From positions 28,945,850-29,009,849 of the forward strand of contig NC_091219.1 in assembly GCF_040958095.1 (NCBI RefSeq): a DNA stretch of 64,000 nt, in the 5' to 3' direction. Shown in pieces: positions 40,861 through 54,283 of the stretch; position 1 is the stretch's first letter, and every line of letters begins with the position of its first letter. The position numbers and the translations under genes were made by a program. The stretch is from Procambarus clarkii. Lineage: Eukaryota > Arthropoda > Malacostraca > Decapoda > Cambaridae. The notes beneath the pieces were generated by a model. The model was not told the DNA's origin. It made no database searches and saw only the letters and a program-made list of their open reading frames with translations.

Positions 40861-41162
40861 CAATTCATACCTATTGATTTGTGTCACCTCACCCAAAAAC
40901 ATTTGTGTCACATCACCTCACCCAAAACGAATATAAGCATGAAATGTGTAAACCTGTCTTTGAAAATGTGAGAAGTCCTTGTGAAACGCTTTTAGGCGTC
41001 AGACCATAAATATAAAATGAGGAAATGAACTTTGGAGAGTTAATTTTTCAATTACCCCGACCGTGAAGAAAAACGTAAGAAATATTGAGAAGATTCATTT
41101 TAGAATCATTAATATTACCTTTTCGGTCATATTCAACAACATGTTTACAAGAAAGACTGCTA

Positions 41163-41360
<198 letters not shown>

Positions 41361-41569
41361 GCTATATTAAATATGCATTTTCTCTAACAATTTACCACTG
41401 AATTACGTTCTGTATATTTCCTAAATACAAAATTATTGCTATTATTATTATTATTTTTGGTTGCAACCCGGTAGCGGAGTGGGATAATATTTGTTATAAC
41501 TAAAATGTGATAATATCAAGAAAACGGGTGAAGACACACATGATCGCCACCTGGTAAACTTTGGCATTA

Positions 41570-41710
41570 GGCTACAAATAGCGAATTGGGCTACTCTTGA
41601 GAGCCCCGCGCTCCCAAATTTTTAATTTCGCTACTTGCTACTTTTTAGGCTAATTTAAAAGCAAGATGTGTTAATTTGGGCTATTAAAGTTAAGAATGTA
41701 CGATTGCGAG
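41570..41710 (+). mobile_element. 5' end fragment of the 18417 hAT family
   Basis: 'aatagcgaattgggctactc' and 'gagagccccgcgctcccaaa' match 18438-18480. No 3' partner was seen nearby. Confidence 0.8.
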
Positions 41711-41946
41711 TTACATGAAAGCAACTAAGCTATAAATAGTTGTAATTAATAATAATTGTAAATATTAATTAATACTAAATAATATTATTTAATAAATTAG
41801 TCCCAATTCAATGCAGAGTTTTCTTCCAAGCACAGAAACTTGTAAATATAAATACAAGATAATAGATAGATCGATAAATAAATAGACAACTTTCATATAC
41901 TACACCAAGTAATGGCGAGAGGAAAAAACTAGACAGTATATACATT

Positions 41947-44334
41947 ACATTTGAAATTAATAATGGATGAATGGTAATAAATTGGTGTATGTTTGTATGT
42001 ATACCAGACAAAGTACATTTAATGGCAGAATTTAGGCATTTTGTGTAAAAACTTTTATATCTCATATTATTAATTATAACTAATCGAAAAAAGTCATAGA
42101 TTGAATATACAAGAGATGAAACAGCGAGCCATGAGCTAGAGCGATGTGTTGAGTCCATAAGGAGGCCGAGCTTCCGGAAATACCTTCCTGTGATTGGCTG
42201 TTGCAGGGAACACCAACACTCTTTTATGAATAAAATTTTAACTAAGAAATAGGTCCTTGTGCACAACAAGAAGGTTGTTGTGAAAAAGAACAACAGTTTC
42301 TGTTTTGCACCTGACAGAAATCTCCATCTAACTGAATAATTTACTCGAATAAGAGGGTAGAGCAGCGTATTATTATTTGTGTGAAGCAACTCCCACTGAT
42401 GACGTCACAAGTTAGGTAGCCAGCCCATGTTTCTGTAACACTCGTTACATCCTGCAGTATTTAATTATCACTATATTAATATTTTTAAATACTTAACATT
42501 TCACTTTTTAGGTAGATTAAAGTTGAAGCAGAATGTCATAAGCAAGGATGCTGTGTTGAATAAAGATAATTTATTAAGTGGATGGAGCCTTTAGCTGATT
42601 CCTTCCTGTGATTGGCTGTTGTGTGAATGTCAACAAAGAATATCTAGGCGGAGCTTGGAACCTCCTACCCGAGCACAACAACCCACCTTATGGGTTGCTG
42701 TTTGGCTATTTATAGTGCGTTGGAAAAAAAAGAGATGGCGCTAGTTGTATTTTGTGGGGTAATTTGTTATAAGTGTGATTTGATGTCAACAGATGGCGTA
42801 AGCTGTATCTTATGGCCACTGTTGACCAGCCAGTTGATAGTGTTCTCTTCTGCCGACAGATGGCATCAGCTGTATCATTATTACTTCCGAATTCCTTTTA
42901 AACACTGATCCACAAATCCCTTGGCTTATGATAAGGTTTTATACCATTTATGATAAGTATTAGATAACTGGAGTTCCGCAATTACTTATATTTATCAACT
43001 GTTCAGGATATCATCATATAACGTCTGGTTAGGATGTACTGCTCTCGATTGATGAAGATTAAGCCACCCAAGAGGTGGCACGGGCATGAATAGCCCGTAA
43101 ATACTGCTCTCGTAATATTATTCAGGAGGGTGGGGGAACTACATTTGAAATTAATAATGGATGAATGGTAATAAATTGGTGTATGTTTGTATGTATACCA
43201 GACAAAGTACATTTAATGGCAGAATTTAGGCATTTTGTGTAAAAACTTTTATATCTCATATTATTAATTATAACTAATCGAAAAAAGTCATAGATTGAAT
43301 ATACAAGAGATGAAACAGCGAGCCATGAGCTAGAGCGATGTGTTGAGTCCATAAGGAGGCCGAGCTTCCGGAAATACCTTCCTGTGATTGGCTGTTGCGG
43401 GGAACACCAACACTCTTTTATGAATAAAATTTTAACTAAGAAATAGGTCCTTGTGCACAACAAGAAGGTTGTTGTGAAAAAGAACAACAGTTTCTGTTTT
43501 GCACCTGACAGAAATCTCCATCTAACTGAATAATTTACTCGAATAAGAGGGTAGAGCAGCGTATTATTATTTGTGTGAAGCAACTCCCACTGATGACGTC
43601 ACAAGTTAGGTAGCCAGCCCATGTTTCTGTAACACTCGTTACATCCTGCAGTATTTAATTATCACTATATTAATATTTTTAAATACTTAACATTTCACTT
43701 TTTAGGTAGATTAAAGTTGAAGCAGAATGTCATAAGCAAGGATGCTGTGTTGAATAAAGATAATTTATTAAGTGGATGGAGCCTTTAGCTGATTCCTTCC
43801 TGTGATTGGCTGTTGTGTGAATGTCAACAAAGAATATCTAGGCGGAGCTTGGAACCTCCTACCCGAGCACAACAACCCACCTTATGGGTTGCTGTTTGGC
43901 TATTTATAGTGCGTTGGAAAAAAAAGAGATGGCGCTAGTTGTATTTTGTGGGGTAATTTGTTATAAGTGTGATTTGATGTCAACAGATGGCGTAAGCTGT
44001 ATCTTATGGCCACTGTTGACCAGCCAGTTGATAGTGTTCTCTTCTGCCGACAGATGGCATCAGCTGTATCATTATTACTTCCGAATTCCTTTTAAACACT
44101 GATCCACAAATCCCTTGGCTTATGATAAGGTTTTATACCATTTATGATAAGCATTAGATAACTGGAGTTCCGCAATTACTTATATTTATCAACTGTTCAG
44201 GATATCATCATATAACGTCTGGTTAGGATGTACTGCTCTCGATTGATGAAGATTAAGCCACCCAAGAGGTGGCACGGGCATGAATAGCCCGTAAATACTG
44301 CTCTCGTAATATTATTCAGGAGGGTGGGGGAACT
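41947..44334. repeat. 1,194-bp tandem duplication, two units
   Basis: Unit 1 is 41947-43140 and unit 2 is 43141-44334. By eye only two differences were found: A42205/G43399 and T42958/C44152, both transitions. Each unit has twin 'ccttcctgtgattggctgtt' blocks, three diverged 'agatggc..agctgtat' blocks, and the 'gattaagccacccaagaggt' SINE piece near its end. The hydrophobic minus-strand frame in the units is not recognised as a gene. Confidence 0.95.
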
Positions 44335-44510
44335 ATCAAGTGAAAGCGCCAAGCCATTACGACTATATAGCACTCGGAAGGGTCAAGATACGGATTTGAG
44401 ATGGAACGGGGGAAAGGAATGGTGCCCAACCTCTTGGGCGGTCGGGGATTGAACGCGGACCTGTAGGAAACGAGACCGTCGCTCTACCGTCCAGCCCAAG
44501 TGGTTAAGCG
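44335..44510 (-). mobile_element. tRNA-derived SINE
   Basis: 'gcgccaagccattacgacta' to 'cggggattgaacgcggacc' (inverse B box) and 'cgctctaccgtccagccca' (inverse A-box region). A short piece of its 3' part is at 54747-54766 (gtgccaagccattacgacta). Confidence 0.75.
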
Positions 44511-44825
44511 TAATATTATTAAAACAGCAATTTATGCATATAATAACAGCATTTCACACTAAAAATACTTGGATATATCGAAATTTGGTTGTGAATTTCA
44601 ATCTAGGAATCTCCTTTGACTAAACTGTACTTTTTAATGATTTTTATGTACTTACTACTTATTATTAAATTATTAAGTACTTACTATAATAATTAAATAA
44701 ATTATTTTATTTAATATTTAATTTAAACGATAAAATAATAGGTAATAATAAATCATTGTGTAGGGGGACAGGCAGCCAGTGTATATATACGTTAGGCTTA
44801 TACCAAGGTCCCACAAAGGTGCCAA

Positions 44826-44829
<4 letters not shown>
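44511..44829. other. No recognised feature
   Basis: Very AT-rich, with TTATTTAAT-type runs near 44690-44750. Confidence 0.35.
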
Positions 44830-44903
<74 letters not shown>

Positions 44904-45040
44904 GTCGTACCTAGTAGCCAGAACGCACTTCTCAGCCTACTATGCAAGGCCCAATTTGCCTAATAAGCCAAGTCCTAGCATTACTTACGTAATGCTAGGA
45001 CGATTTGTGTAGTTTTGGGCCGATTTGGGTAATTCTATGG
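44830..45040. repeat. (TA)n plus dispersed repeat
   Basis: The TA array at 44830-44897 is followed by 'tatgtcgtacctagtagcca' and 'aggcccaatttgcctaataa'. It includes a palindrome 'cctagcattacttacgtaatgctagg' at 44973-44998 (13-base arms). I recall this block as common in decapod DNA. Confidence 0.6.
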
Positions 45041-47145
45041 ACCCACGTCTTTGTGCCTTTACTCACCACATATGTACTCAGTACTTTACTTATGTACTCA
45101 GTTTATCTTTCAACCCATTGCCTCAATATAGGATTTATTAAAAAGGTTAAGGTGTACCAGCCTGCTACACCTTTATCTGGGGGAGTTTTTTCAACAAAAC
45201 TTTGCAGTTCTTCTCATTCTGCACACATTTTCTTAATGAGGAAGGGACATCTTCTACTGGCTCTACTCGCAACTATTTCCTTAGGTTGAACTTTACCACT
45301 TACTTACTTGGGACCCATGGCATGATAGATAATAATTACTTTTATGTTCAGATCCCAAAATAGCACAAAAACAATGAAATTCTTCACAAACATTGTGACT
45401 CGGTGAGCATGACTGCCACAGGTATATATATCTCCATACCACCTCTTGTTATATACCTTGCCACTTTTTGGAGATTGTGTGTCTGGTTGTCCTTGAAAGA
45501 ACTGCTAAGGTCCCTGTGTATCTGACGTACATAGGGATAAGGTATTGACTCCGATTATGAGGGCAGGAATTGGTGCTCAAGCACAGGCTAACAGAGTGGA
45601 GTGCAGGTGAGAAGAGGCCTCCCTTGCCCCTGTAATACTGGCTATTTGACAGAGATGTCAAGGTTGGTGGATTAAGCAGAAAGGTGCGCAGGTGGAACTA
45701 ACAAAATACAGTACTGTAATTGCTAAACTATCAAGTCGTTTGTGAATCTCAAGGCTTCGCCGTCCCATTTTCAATTCTTTATTTACCCTGCTTTTCATAT
45801 TGGTTCACCCACCTTTCTGGTGGCTTTTTCTTGGTCAGGGTAATATATGCTTACCTGCTCCTTCCCCCCTCTTTAGAGAGGGGGAGGGGGGGGGCCAAGG
45901 TTTTGGCTTCTGCCCTCCCCCCCCCCATTAGGCTTATACAATTCACAAAGGTCTTAGTGGATTGAATTACTTGCAGTTTGCCAGAGTTTTAGCACTAAGG
46001 AGCTATAAAAGACCCTACAGAAAGAGGCATTTCATTATATTCAATGCTGGTTTTGTCTTTTCCTAGTTCTATGAGATTTTATGAAAATTGTCTTGCCTAC
46101 ACTTTGAGGGTTAAAAAGGTATACTCTACATACATGGTAAATCACCATACCTAGATTTATTCAAATTCCTGAAGAATGTTTAAAATAATAAATGAAGGCA
46201 TACTGGAAAAAAGAGAGAATGGGCAGTGGTATGTTTTAATGAATTTTTTAATTAAATATAATACTACAGAATAAAGGAACTTGTTCAGTTGGAATTACTG
46301 TGCAATAAATCATGATCTGACAAGAGAAAATAAGCCTTGATTCAGGTACCAATGATTGTTTTGGACAAAAAATATATAAATTAAAGAGGTACAAAGCCTA
46401 TGAAAAAATCCTGTAAAAGTGTTTGCATTAAATTCCTTTTTAACAAATGTGAGAAAATTGCATTTTAAAAATGAAATTCTAGTTTTCTAATAATAAAATA
46501 AATTGCACTGATTTTCCTCAATAGTTATGTAAAATTCTGAAATATATAAATAATTTATGACAGTTTTATCTAGAACAACTCTTGAGTCATAGTGTCTGAT
46601 CAAAGAAGAAACTGGAGTTGGTTATTGAAGAATAAATATTCCCTCATTTTAAGCTAGTGGAAAAAGTAAAGCATGAGAGCAATATAATGACCTGCCAGCA
46701 GCTCCAATCAAATGTTTTATCTTGCTGAATATTTTAATTTCTAAATCACTTGGGCATAATAAGAGACAGAATCCTACCCTTGCCTCAAACCTATGCAATA
46801 TTCATATACATCTAACAATTACTCTATAGTAATGAGAATACTCTTTAAAACTAATGATTGTAGAAAATATCACACTACTTTGGATACCAAGTATAATCAC
46901 AACACAGGAGGCAATATATAAAAAGATGGCAAACAGGCTACTCCATAACCTCAGTAATGCCATTAAAACATGTTAGGCTATAGCCTAGGACAAGCTCAAG
47001 TCTTATTATTTGTGTTTACAAGATAGTGGAATGAGATTATGCGCATTCTTGATTCTTATGATGACATTTATAAATTAATTTTGTAAGGAATTTTTTATGT
47101 TTTTAATTTTCAGACTTTCTGTAGTTATGTTTTGTAATGTTAGGT
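45041..47145. other. No gene recognised
   Basis: AT-rich. Open frames at 45005-45289 and 45720-45965 show no family signal. A mixed G/C homopolymer block lies at 45870-45930. Confidence 0.35.
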
Positions 47146-47306
47146 ATGTACAGAACACGTACCAGTATGCCTTGTGTATGTACAGAACACGTACCAGTAT
47201 GCCTTGTGTATGTACAGAACACGTACCAGTATGCCTTGTGTATGTACAGAACACGTACCAGTATGCCTTGTGTATGTACAGAACACATACCGGTATGCCT
47301 TGTGTA
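47146..47306. repeat. 32-bp minisatellite, five copies
   Basis: Unit 'tatgtacagaacacgtacca' plus 'gtatgccttgtg'. Copies are nearly identical, with the last slightly changed. Open frames through it are by-products of the array. Confidence 0.9.
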
Positions 47307-48406
47307 TAAACATTGATGTACACCTTATACAGTATATAAATAACACATACTGGTGTTAAAAAAGAAGCAAAAGACTGTCTTCCAAATTCTGACAGATGCT
47401 TGGGTTTAAGATTGAAAGTTAAGGACTAACTAAACTGGTACAAGACCTGTTTATGAGCTTATGTGAAAACTTAAGTGCATTGCTTAGGGATGATGTGGGA
47501 AACAAATGCATATATCACTGTTAAATCATAAGCATGTGAGGAAAATATGATGGTAGTATAAAAGGATATATTATGAGCACAATATTCCTGTTCTGCAAAG
47601 TGCAATCAATGCTTACGTTAGCTACAGGCTTAACTCATAATGGACAAGGGAATGATTATTTTCACAAATGTTAAGTACAGTATTGTAAATATTAGCATTC
47701 ATGAATCTTAATGTGGTCATCGTGATCTTCATTAATTATATCATGATCATTTTTAACTATGTGAACATTGATATGGTTATTTATAACACATTTATAATCA
47801 TGACTTGGCTGTTGAAATACTCATGAATTTTGACATGTACATGTAACATTCATGATTTAAAATTGGCAATGTACCATTCATAAAACTGAATATGGTCACC
47901 ATCGCATCCTTGACTCTTAATGTGGTTGTTGTAATGTAATTAAACATGGCAGTTATTATAATAATGACTTCTTACACTTCAGTATTTACTTTGTATAAAA
48001 GTAACATAAACATATACAGTACCGACTCATTAATGTAAGTGAGGTCAGAGATGACTTGAAGCATTATTACTTTTATCGTCATATGTAATTTGTTCTTGTA
48101 GCTGTGTATGCAACACATAACGTTGATAACATGCTTGCACAGTATAAAGTTATGCATCAGGGGTACAGCAAAGTTTGATTGTTTTCCATTATGATTCATA
48201 GTAAGTGCAGTGGCCTAACTGTGCTCCTCTGGGTACAAAATCATGTAATTCAACCTTAGAATATGCATTCCTATGTATTTAATGTTTTACAATGATGAGG
48301 AGGAAAATATTTAAGTGAAAGCAATCAGGTCCCCAATATGAACTTGGAAATGTATAGAATAAAAATAAGTAAATGCCTCGTTATACAAGTGGTAATTCAC
48401 TCATGA
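47307..48406. other. No gene recognised
   Basis: AT-rich. Loose repeats of 'cat gat..t..catgat' style occur near 47690-47900; nothing supportable. Confidence 0.3.
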
Positions 48407-48590
48407 TGACCAGACCACACATCAGAAGATGGAGAAACGACAACATTTTGGTCCGTCCTGGACCGTTATCAAGTCGTCCACACAAGACTTGATAATGGTC
48501 CAGGACGAACCAAAATCTTGTTGTTTCTCTGTCTTCTGGTGTGTGGCTTGGTCATATCCTCAGCCACGTTATTGTGACTCATCGTTTGCT
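48407..48590. mobile_element. Fold-back element, GACGACGTTTCGG family, copy 3
   Basis: Inverse arms 48407-48478 and 48485-48555 around 'ggtccgtcctggacc', then the shared tail 'cacgttattgtgactcatcg'. Confidence 0.85.
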
Positions 48591-49599
48591 TAAGTCGTTC
48601 ATATATATAATTAAATCAACGGACTAATAATGGAACACAGAAAACCATTGTCATCCTATCTATTATACATTGGAATGACATGAATGTAATCCAAGCAGTT
48701 ATTCAGTATTGTCCAGGATCTAGTGAAGAATGAAAGGCTCTTCCTTTCAAATATGAAACTTAAAAATATTCTGCTTTATATGTGAGTGGTCTACACATGC
48801 AGCACACATTATATATGGTACTTATTACAGTACATGTATTAAGCTTGCATATGCAAACTAGCAGCCATTTTGTAATTTTATATTCTGTACTGTATCTTTT
48901 TGAAAAGTTAATTTCCAATAGAATATTTCATATAATGCACTAGATACTTATGCAAGTTTGAAATGACATCTTTGATTTTTTTTTATTCTACAACCAAACT
49001 AAATTACAATGAAACATTGTATGATCATTAATGAATATCACAATACATTTCAAACTGTGAAGCATAACTGGTTCACAATTTGTCATACTAAATGCTCTTG
49101 CTTAAAATGTATAATGCAAACAGTGGAGCAGATCAGAAGTTACAAGATAGGTACAATACTGACTCGAGTGAGCATGCAAGCTAATATATTCTTTTAACCT
49201 AGTTGATTGCTAACTAGTATGAAATAAATGGCTATCTAATGATATGCTGCTTATGTGTTTGAGAGCATAATTGTTAATGTCACATCTTCCAAATAATGTA
49301 TTACTTTCCTAAAGGGAGTAGCATGTCAATATTGTACAATTTTAGCAGTCATTTATGCAACCTAAATTCTTAAATGCCACCAGTGGGATAATTTTTCCAC
49401 ATTGTTTAATGTTAATACTTCATAAATGTTATAATTTGTTAAGAATATGAAGCCCACTGCCAATTGTAGCTTTTAAGAACAAATTTTGTAACCTGTCATC
49501 CAAAAATGGTAGTTTTAGTTACTACTGATGGAAGTACAAACTATGGATTGTTTCACCCAAAAGAAGTCAGTCTTGTACTATTAATTTTGTAGAGAACCT
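48591..49599. other. No gene recognised
   Basis: AT-rich, no exon-like frame. Confidence 0.35.
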
Positions 49600-51000
49600 G
49601 AGAAGACAACCAAACCTAGCTTTTCATGGGTCTTTCTCTTTGCTCCCCCCTTCTATTTTGAACTTTCCTTACAGGTAAAATCTGTCATCTAGGCAGGTCC
49701 TAGATGGCATCTTATTATAATGACCATTTCCCCCTCTGTTGTTTCTTACACTCCCCCTCTCTTCACCCTGGTGAACGCTTTGACAGAGCTGATGAACTGT
49801 TTTTTCCACCCTTGCATGTCTTTATCTTGCACTCCTTTCTTCTTGGTATTGACTTGCTGATGCTGCCCTTCATTATATCCCATGCTCTGTTTCCTGCAGC
49901 CCATGGAAATGTGTTCCTTGGTGGACTTCTGATTGAGCTTGTGCTATTTGTTGCATGTATTTCTTCCAAGTTATGCATTTACATCAGAAAATGGCAGAAT
50001 CCTTTTTGTTTCAGAAAACCAGTGTGGCAGCCAAGTCATTTGTGACTTATTGTGAGATTTGAAGCTCTTACGTCTTCCTCCATTACCATAAATACTACTC
50101 TTCTCAAAATCTGGAAGTAGGATCATAGGATCACTGACATGTTTGTTCATGGCATGGCTTGTGACTCATATTCATTGTTCCATTCTTGCAGACCCAGTTG
50201 GTTAATTGTCTTCTGTTGGCCTCCATAGCAATTTGCCTCTCTTCCTACAAAGCTTCCTTGCTGATCGTATTTTTTGAGTTTACCTTGAGACTTCCCTCTC
50301 GACCTCTAATTGCCAACATGAAAGTATTTCCCATAATATTGTGTTCAGCACTACCCTCTTCCTCAGTGCCCTCAAGTCTTCCTTTCTCCCTCTCACTCTG
50401 TATTCTGTGGACTTGCCATTTTCTGCAGTGATCATTTCTCCCTTCAGCACCAACTTGTGACTGAAAGCATGTCGTCCTTGGATACCAGGCATGGCCTCTG
50501 GTTTTCTTGAACTTGAACTTGACTTGAACTTTCTTGACTTGATATGACTTTCTAGATGGCACATCATCCCCATCCATCTTTGTCACTTTACAGGAGTCCC
50601 CTTGTGTGTAAAGATAGGCGAGTGTCAAAGATGAGCTTACATGCTATCTTTGCTATTCCATCCTTTACCTCTGGATTGAGTGCGCAAAGGCCCATTCTTT
50701 ACTAAAGGTCTTATCACATACCTCCTGGGGAGCAGATCAAAATGTATTTTTATTTGCAAATGACTTGCCCCTTATTGTCCAAACTACATTGTTCCATACT
50801 ATGTAGTGTGTCCAGGTTGTAAGGAGTGGAAAACTTGCTGTCCCAGTGCCCCTGCAAGTTGTGTCCCCCTCACAAACATCCTTGTTGACTAATACTTTTA
50901 ACATTGCTTGTCTTGTGTCCTTTAGCGCACTTATTGACATCCTGGGGTGATATTTAGGACTTCTGCACCACAGTGCTAGTCTTCTGGGCTTGGTGCCTTC
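49600..51000 (-). other. Broken coding-like stretch, family unknown
   Basis: The minus strand carries frames at 49763-49978, 50245-50628 and 50737-50940 in related orientation, more GC-rich than the flanks: ISALKDTRQAMLKVLVNKD, VQVKFKFKKTRG and similar. They look like pieces of one decayed coding sequence, perhaps a transposon or pseudogene. I do not recognise it. Confidence 0.3.
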
Positions 51001-51355
51001 CTTTTAATAACTTCTTACTCTCCTAGGCTTTGTATAGTACATATGCACTACATGAAGCCTAATATTGCATGGTAGGCCTAGGACAAATTTATGGTTACTG
51101 CTTTACTTTGTTATTCCCTTAAAAATTGCAATAGTACAAAACTTATGTAGAGCCAATCAGTCAAATATTTTGCAAATTTTATCCACTGTACCATAGGTTC
51201 TATAATTTTGGCAATGGGGTGATACTGAGTTTATTGGATTTGTGCAGTAGCCTTTTGTTTGTATTTCTTTTTGTTTTTCAGAAAAAAAAGTTTGATACAG
51301 ATCAAACTGATAGTTTGGTCATGATTTGACAAGAGAAAAAAATGATATTTAAATT

Positions 51356-51575
51356 CAGGCATGTCAAACTGAGGATTCCCCGAGGGCCATATGGATCACA
51401 TTTGTATTGTCATGAGGGCTCCGCACAACAACTAATTGAAGGCATTTAATACAAAAATATTGCAGAATATAGCAGCCTTTGTATTACATAGTAATATAGT
51501 ATTACAGTATCCTTTGTACGGGCCGCAGGTGTGCTTGCAAAGGGCCGCATGCAGCCCACGGGTTTGACATGCCTG
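51356..51575. mobile_element. hAT-type non-autonomous element, 220 bp
   Basis: Starts CAGGCATGTCAAACT and ends with the inverse of CAGGCATGTCAAACC. CAG-start ends of the form CAGG-TGTCAAACT are known from Charlie-like hAT elements. 'ggccgcaggtg' and 'gggccgcatgcagccc' lie near the right end. Flanking octamers do not match. Confidence 0.7.
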
Positions 51576-53859
51576 ATTTATGATATATCCTACTGCTGTA
51601 TATTTACAAATTATTAAAAACCTCATGTAGACCTCACCTTGAGTCTTCACTAAATTTATAACTGAAAAGGAAAATAAGCAAGGAAATTTTGTATCTTTAT
51701 GGAGGTGTAACCACTGCCATTGTAAATGAGTGAGTGTATACATACAATGTCACCTTGCTCTAGCAGATTACAGTGGACTGGAATCTTTGTAAAAATGGAA
51801 TGAGTGTGGTCCCAGTCAGTCTGTGCTGGGAGCCACTGACCACACTACAGTATTTTACCTGACTAAAAGTGCTTATTGTGCCAACTTATATTTGCTCTTG
51901 TGTAATATTATGCTTATATTTCATAACTTGATTATAATATACAGGTATCCACCATGTTAAAATATCTATTGTCATTATTCACTACAGTAGTTGGCATCAA
52001 TTGATTTTTTTGCAACTGCACCACTAAATTTATTTAAAGAAGCTTTGTTTTTTTCTTTTTATTTAAGGATATACTGCATTTATGAAATTGCTTTTCCAAG
52101 GCAAGAATGTCGAATACTAAATACACTCGACAATGAGGGTATTTGTTTATAATGGAAGTTACATTTGATAGCCAGATGAAAACTAATAAAAATACTGCAT
52201 ATATTTGTAGATGTTTACATTTCCAAACATTGATACCCTGCATGTTAAAGCTAAAATTTTGGAAACTGCCACATTTGTGTTGCATAAAGTTTGAAGTTAT
52301 AAAGTCCTGGACTGTTGACACATCATAGTCTTGTGTGAATTGGCTTAAGCCAAAGTCCTTTATTTTCTTTATTGGCTGGAAACTTGACATCATTCATTTT
52401 GTTAAACATCAACTTTCAGAATGTAAACACACTAGTGGAAAATCATAATTTACATGAGTTGAACTGCACTACTGTGTGCTCAAGAGTATGGTATGATTAT
52501 ACTACATCACAATGACATTCCACCAATTCTTAATTTGTATTCAATAAGTAATAATGTTTCCGAGTTTATAACACATCAATACTAGCAAAAATAATGAAAT
52601 TACTATTTTATGCACTGATGAATTTGTCAATGTAATGAAATGATTTGTACACTTAAATGTAGCATAAAACAGCTTATGAATATTTAAGTGAAAGGTGAAT
52701 GCTCACATGAGCTGTACAATGTTTTGACATGATAAGTCTGGAACAGATGCAACAATAACTCTCATATGTTTTTATTTAACAAGGTAACCAAAAGTCTAAA
52801 AATCTAGTTTCATAAAAGATGGTCTTTGGACATTTATTGTTACAGTAAGTACTGTACTGTAATGAAATTTTGACACCTGTAGTACTGCACTTGTATGACA
52901 TGGAACAAAAAATGTTTAAATAAACACACTGTATTTCAAAAGTTAGTGTTTTAAAATATTTGTATTCATATAATTTAATTTGGTGTAAGAAGTACCCTGG
53001 TTGACATCTCCAGGGTACCTCTACCCCAATCATGGCTGCTTAATTTGCATTTACTAAACAGTTTGAGCTCTAGAATACAAGGGTAGCTTTAACCTAAGAT
53101 TATTAAGGGTGACCTCAGTCCTTTGGAGCTCAATCATTCAATAAAAGTAGATGAAGTGGCCATGGTTGAAGCAAGAGGTGCAGTTCCATAAGTGGATACT
53201 TCAATGTTTTGTGAATCCTGGCATTTACTCGTGTGTCATTTTAATTAACTTGCCAAGCTCATTCACTGGTGTTACCTTACCTACCCTGCGTGTCCTGCAA
53301 TACGAATAACAAAACAATGATAATACTACAGGCTGAAACGTACATAAGATAAAAAAAAACTTATTCTTCAGAGTTGAAATATAGGCTATGGAGTAAAAGC
53401 TGATCACAAAATATGTGTACTGAATCCTTTTTTTTAACTAAATAGATACAACAATGTAGAGTAGGTAAAGTCTACAAAACATAGCAGTTTATAATTGTGG
53501 GTGGGGAGTAGAGCATAGCAACCAACATGATTATGCAAAGTTCTATATCATGAAGGCTCTGCTAGGCATTTGTTGATTATGTACTTTTTCTAGAATTTCT
53601 CTTTCTTACAATGAAAAGTTTTTGAAGTCATTTTCATGAATTTAAAAGTTTTTTCTTTAAGAGTTAGACTAGGACTATTTAAGGATTTAGGCGAAGAGAC
53701 TGACTACTGGTGGGTGACCAACAAACTCGTATTTTCACAATAAATAATCTAATACAGCATCACCTACATACTGTAACACTCAAACACTGGATCACACACA
53801 CAAAATTAAAATTGCATGAATTATTTTAGTGTCTTTGGAAGAGAAGGCAACACAGCTGC

Positions 53860-53895
<36 letters not shown>

Positions 53896-54283
53896 AGGGG
53901 GCAATTTCTTTTGTAATTGCTCACTTATGTGAACCGACATACTGTACTCTTACAAGGATAAAGAATACTGGTTGGGCAATACATACTCCAATTTCTTGTT
54001 ACAAAATCTCTATATGCTTGTTTTACTACAGCATTTATACATAAAGCCAGTACTGTAGTTGAACTGTCTGTAGGGGGAGACTTGCAGAGCTATTGGATGC
54101 TCCCATTTTCTACTGCTTGTCATAGTTTCCATCGATGGTTCTGTAACAAAGTATTTATCAAAACATTCTTAAGCAGCCAGCACCGTTAGTTTATGATATT
54201 ACACATCACCGAGTAGCCAAGGGCACCGCCTCCAACAACAAGGTGAGCTTCTTCGAGGGTCAGGGGCTGTACTCAAGATCATA
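51576..54283. other. No gene recognised; contains A31 run
   Basis: AT-rich. An A run of 31 bases at 53863-53893 has no recognisable retroelement before it. 'cataagtggatacttcaatg' near 53190 echoes 39957 and 62941. The right end should hold the UBE2W 3' untranslated region. Confidence 0.4.

Noticed and set aside
41808-43583. Hydrophobic 153-193 codon minus-strand frames in the 1,194-bp units
   Set aside because: No family resemblance, AT-driven composition, and they run across the unit boundary differently in each copy. Likely chance frames.
47075-47359. Overlapping frames on both strands
   Set aside because: By-product of the five-copy 32-base minisatellite.
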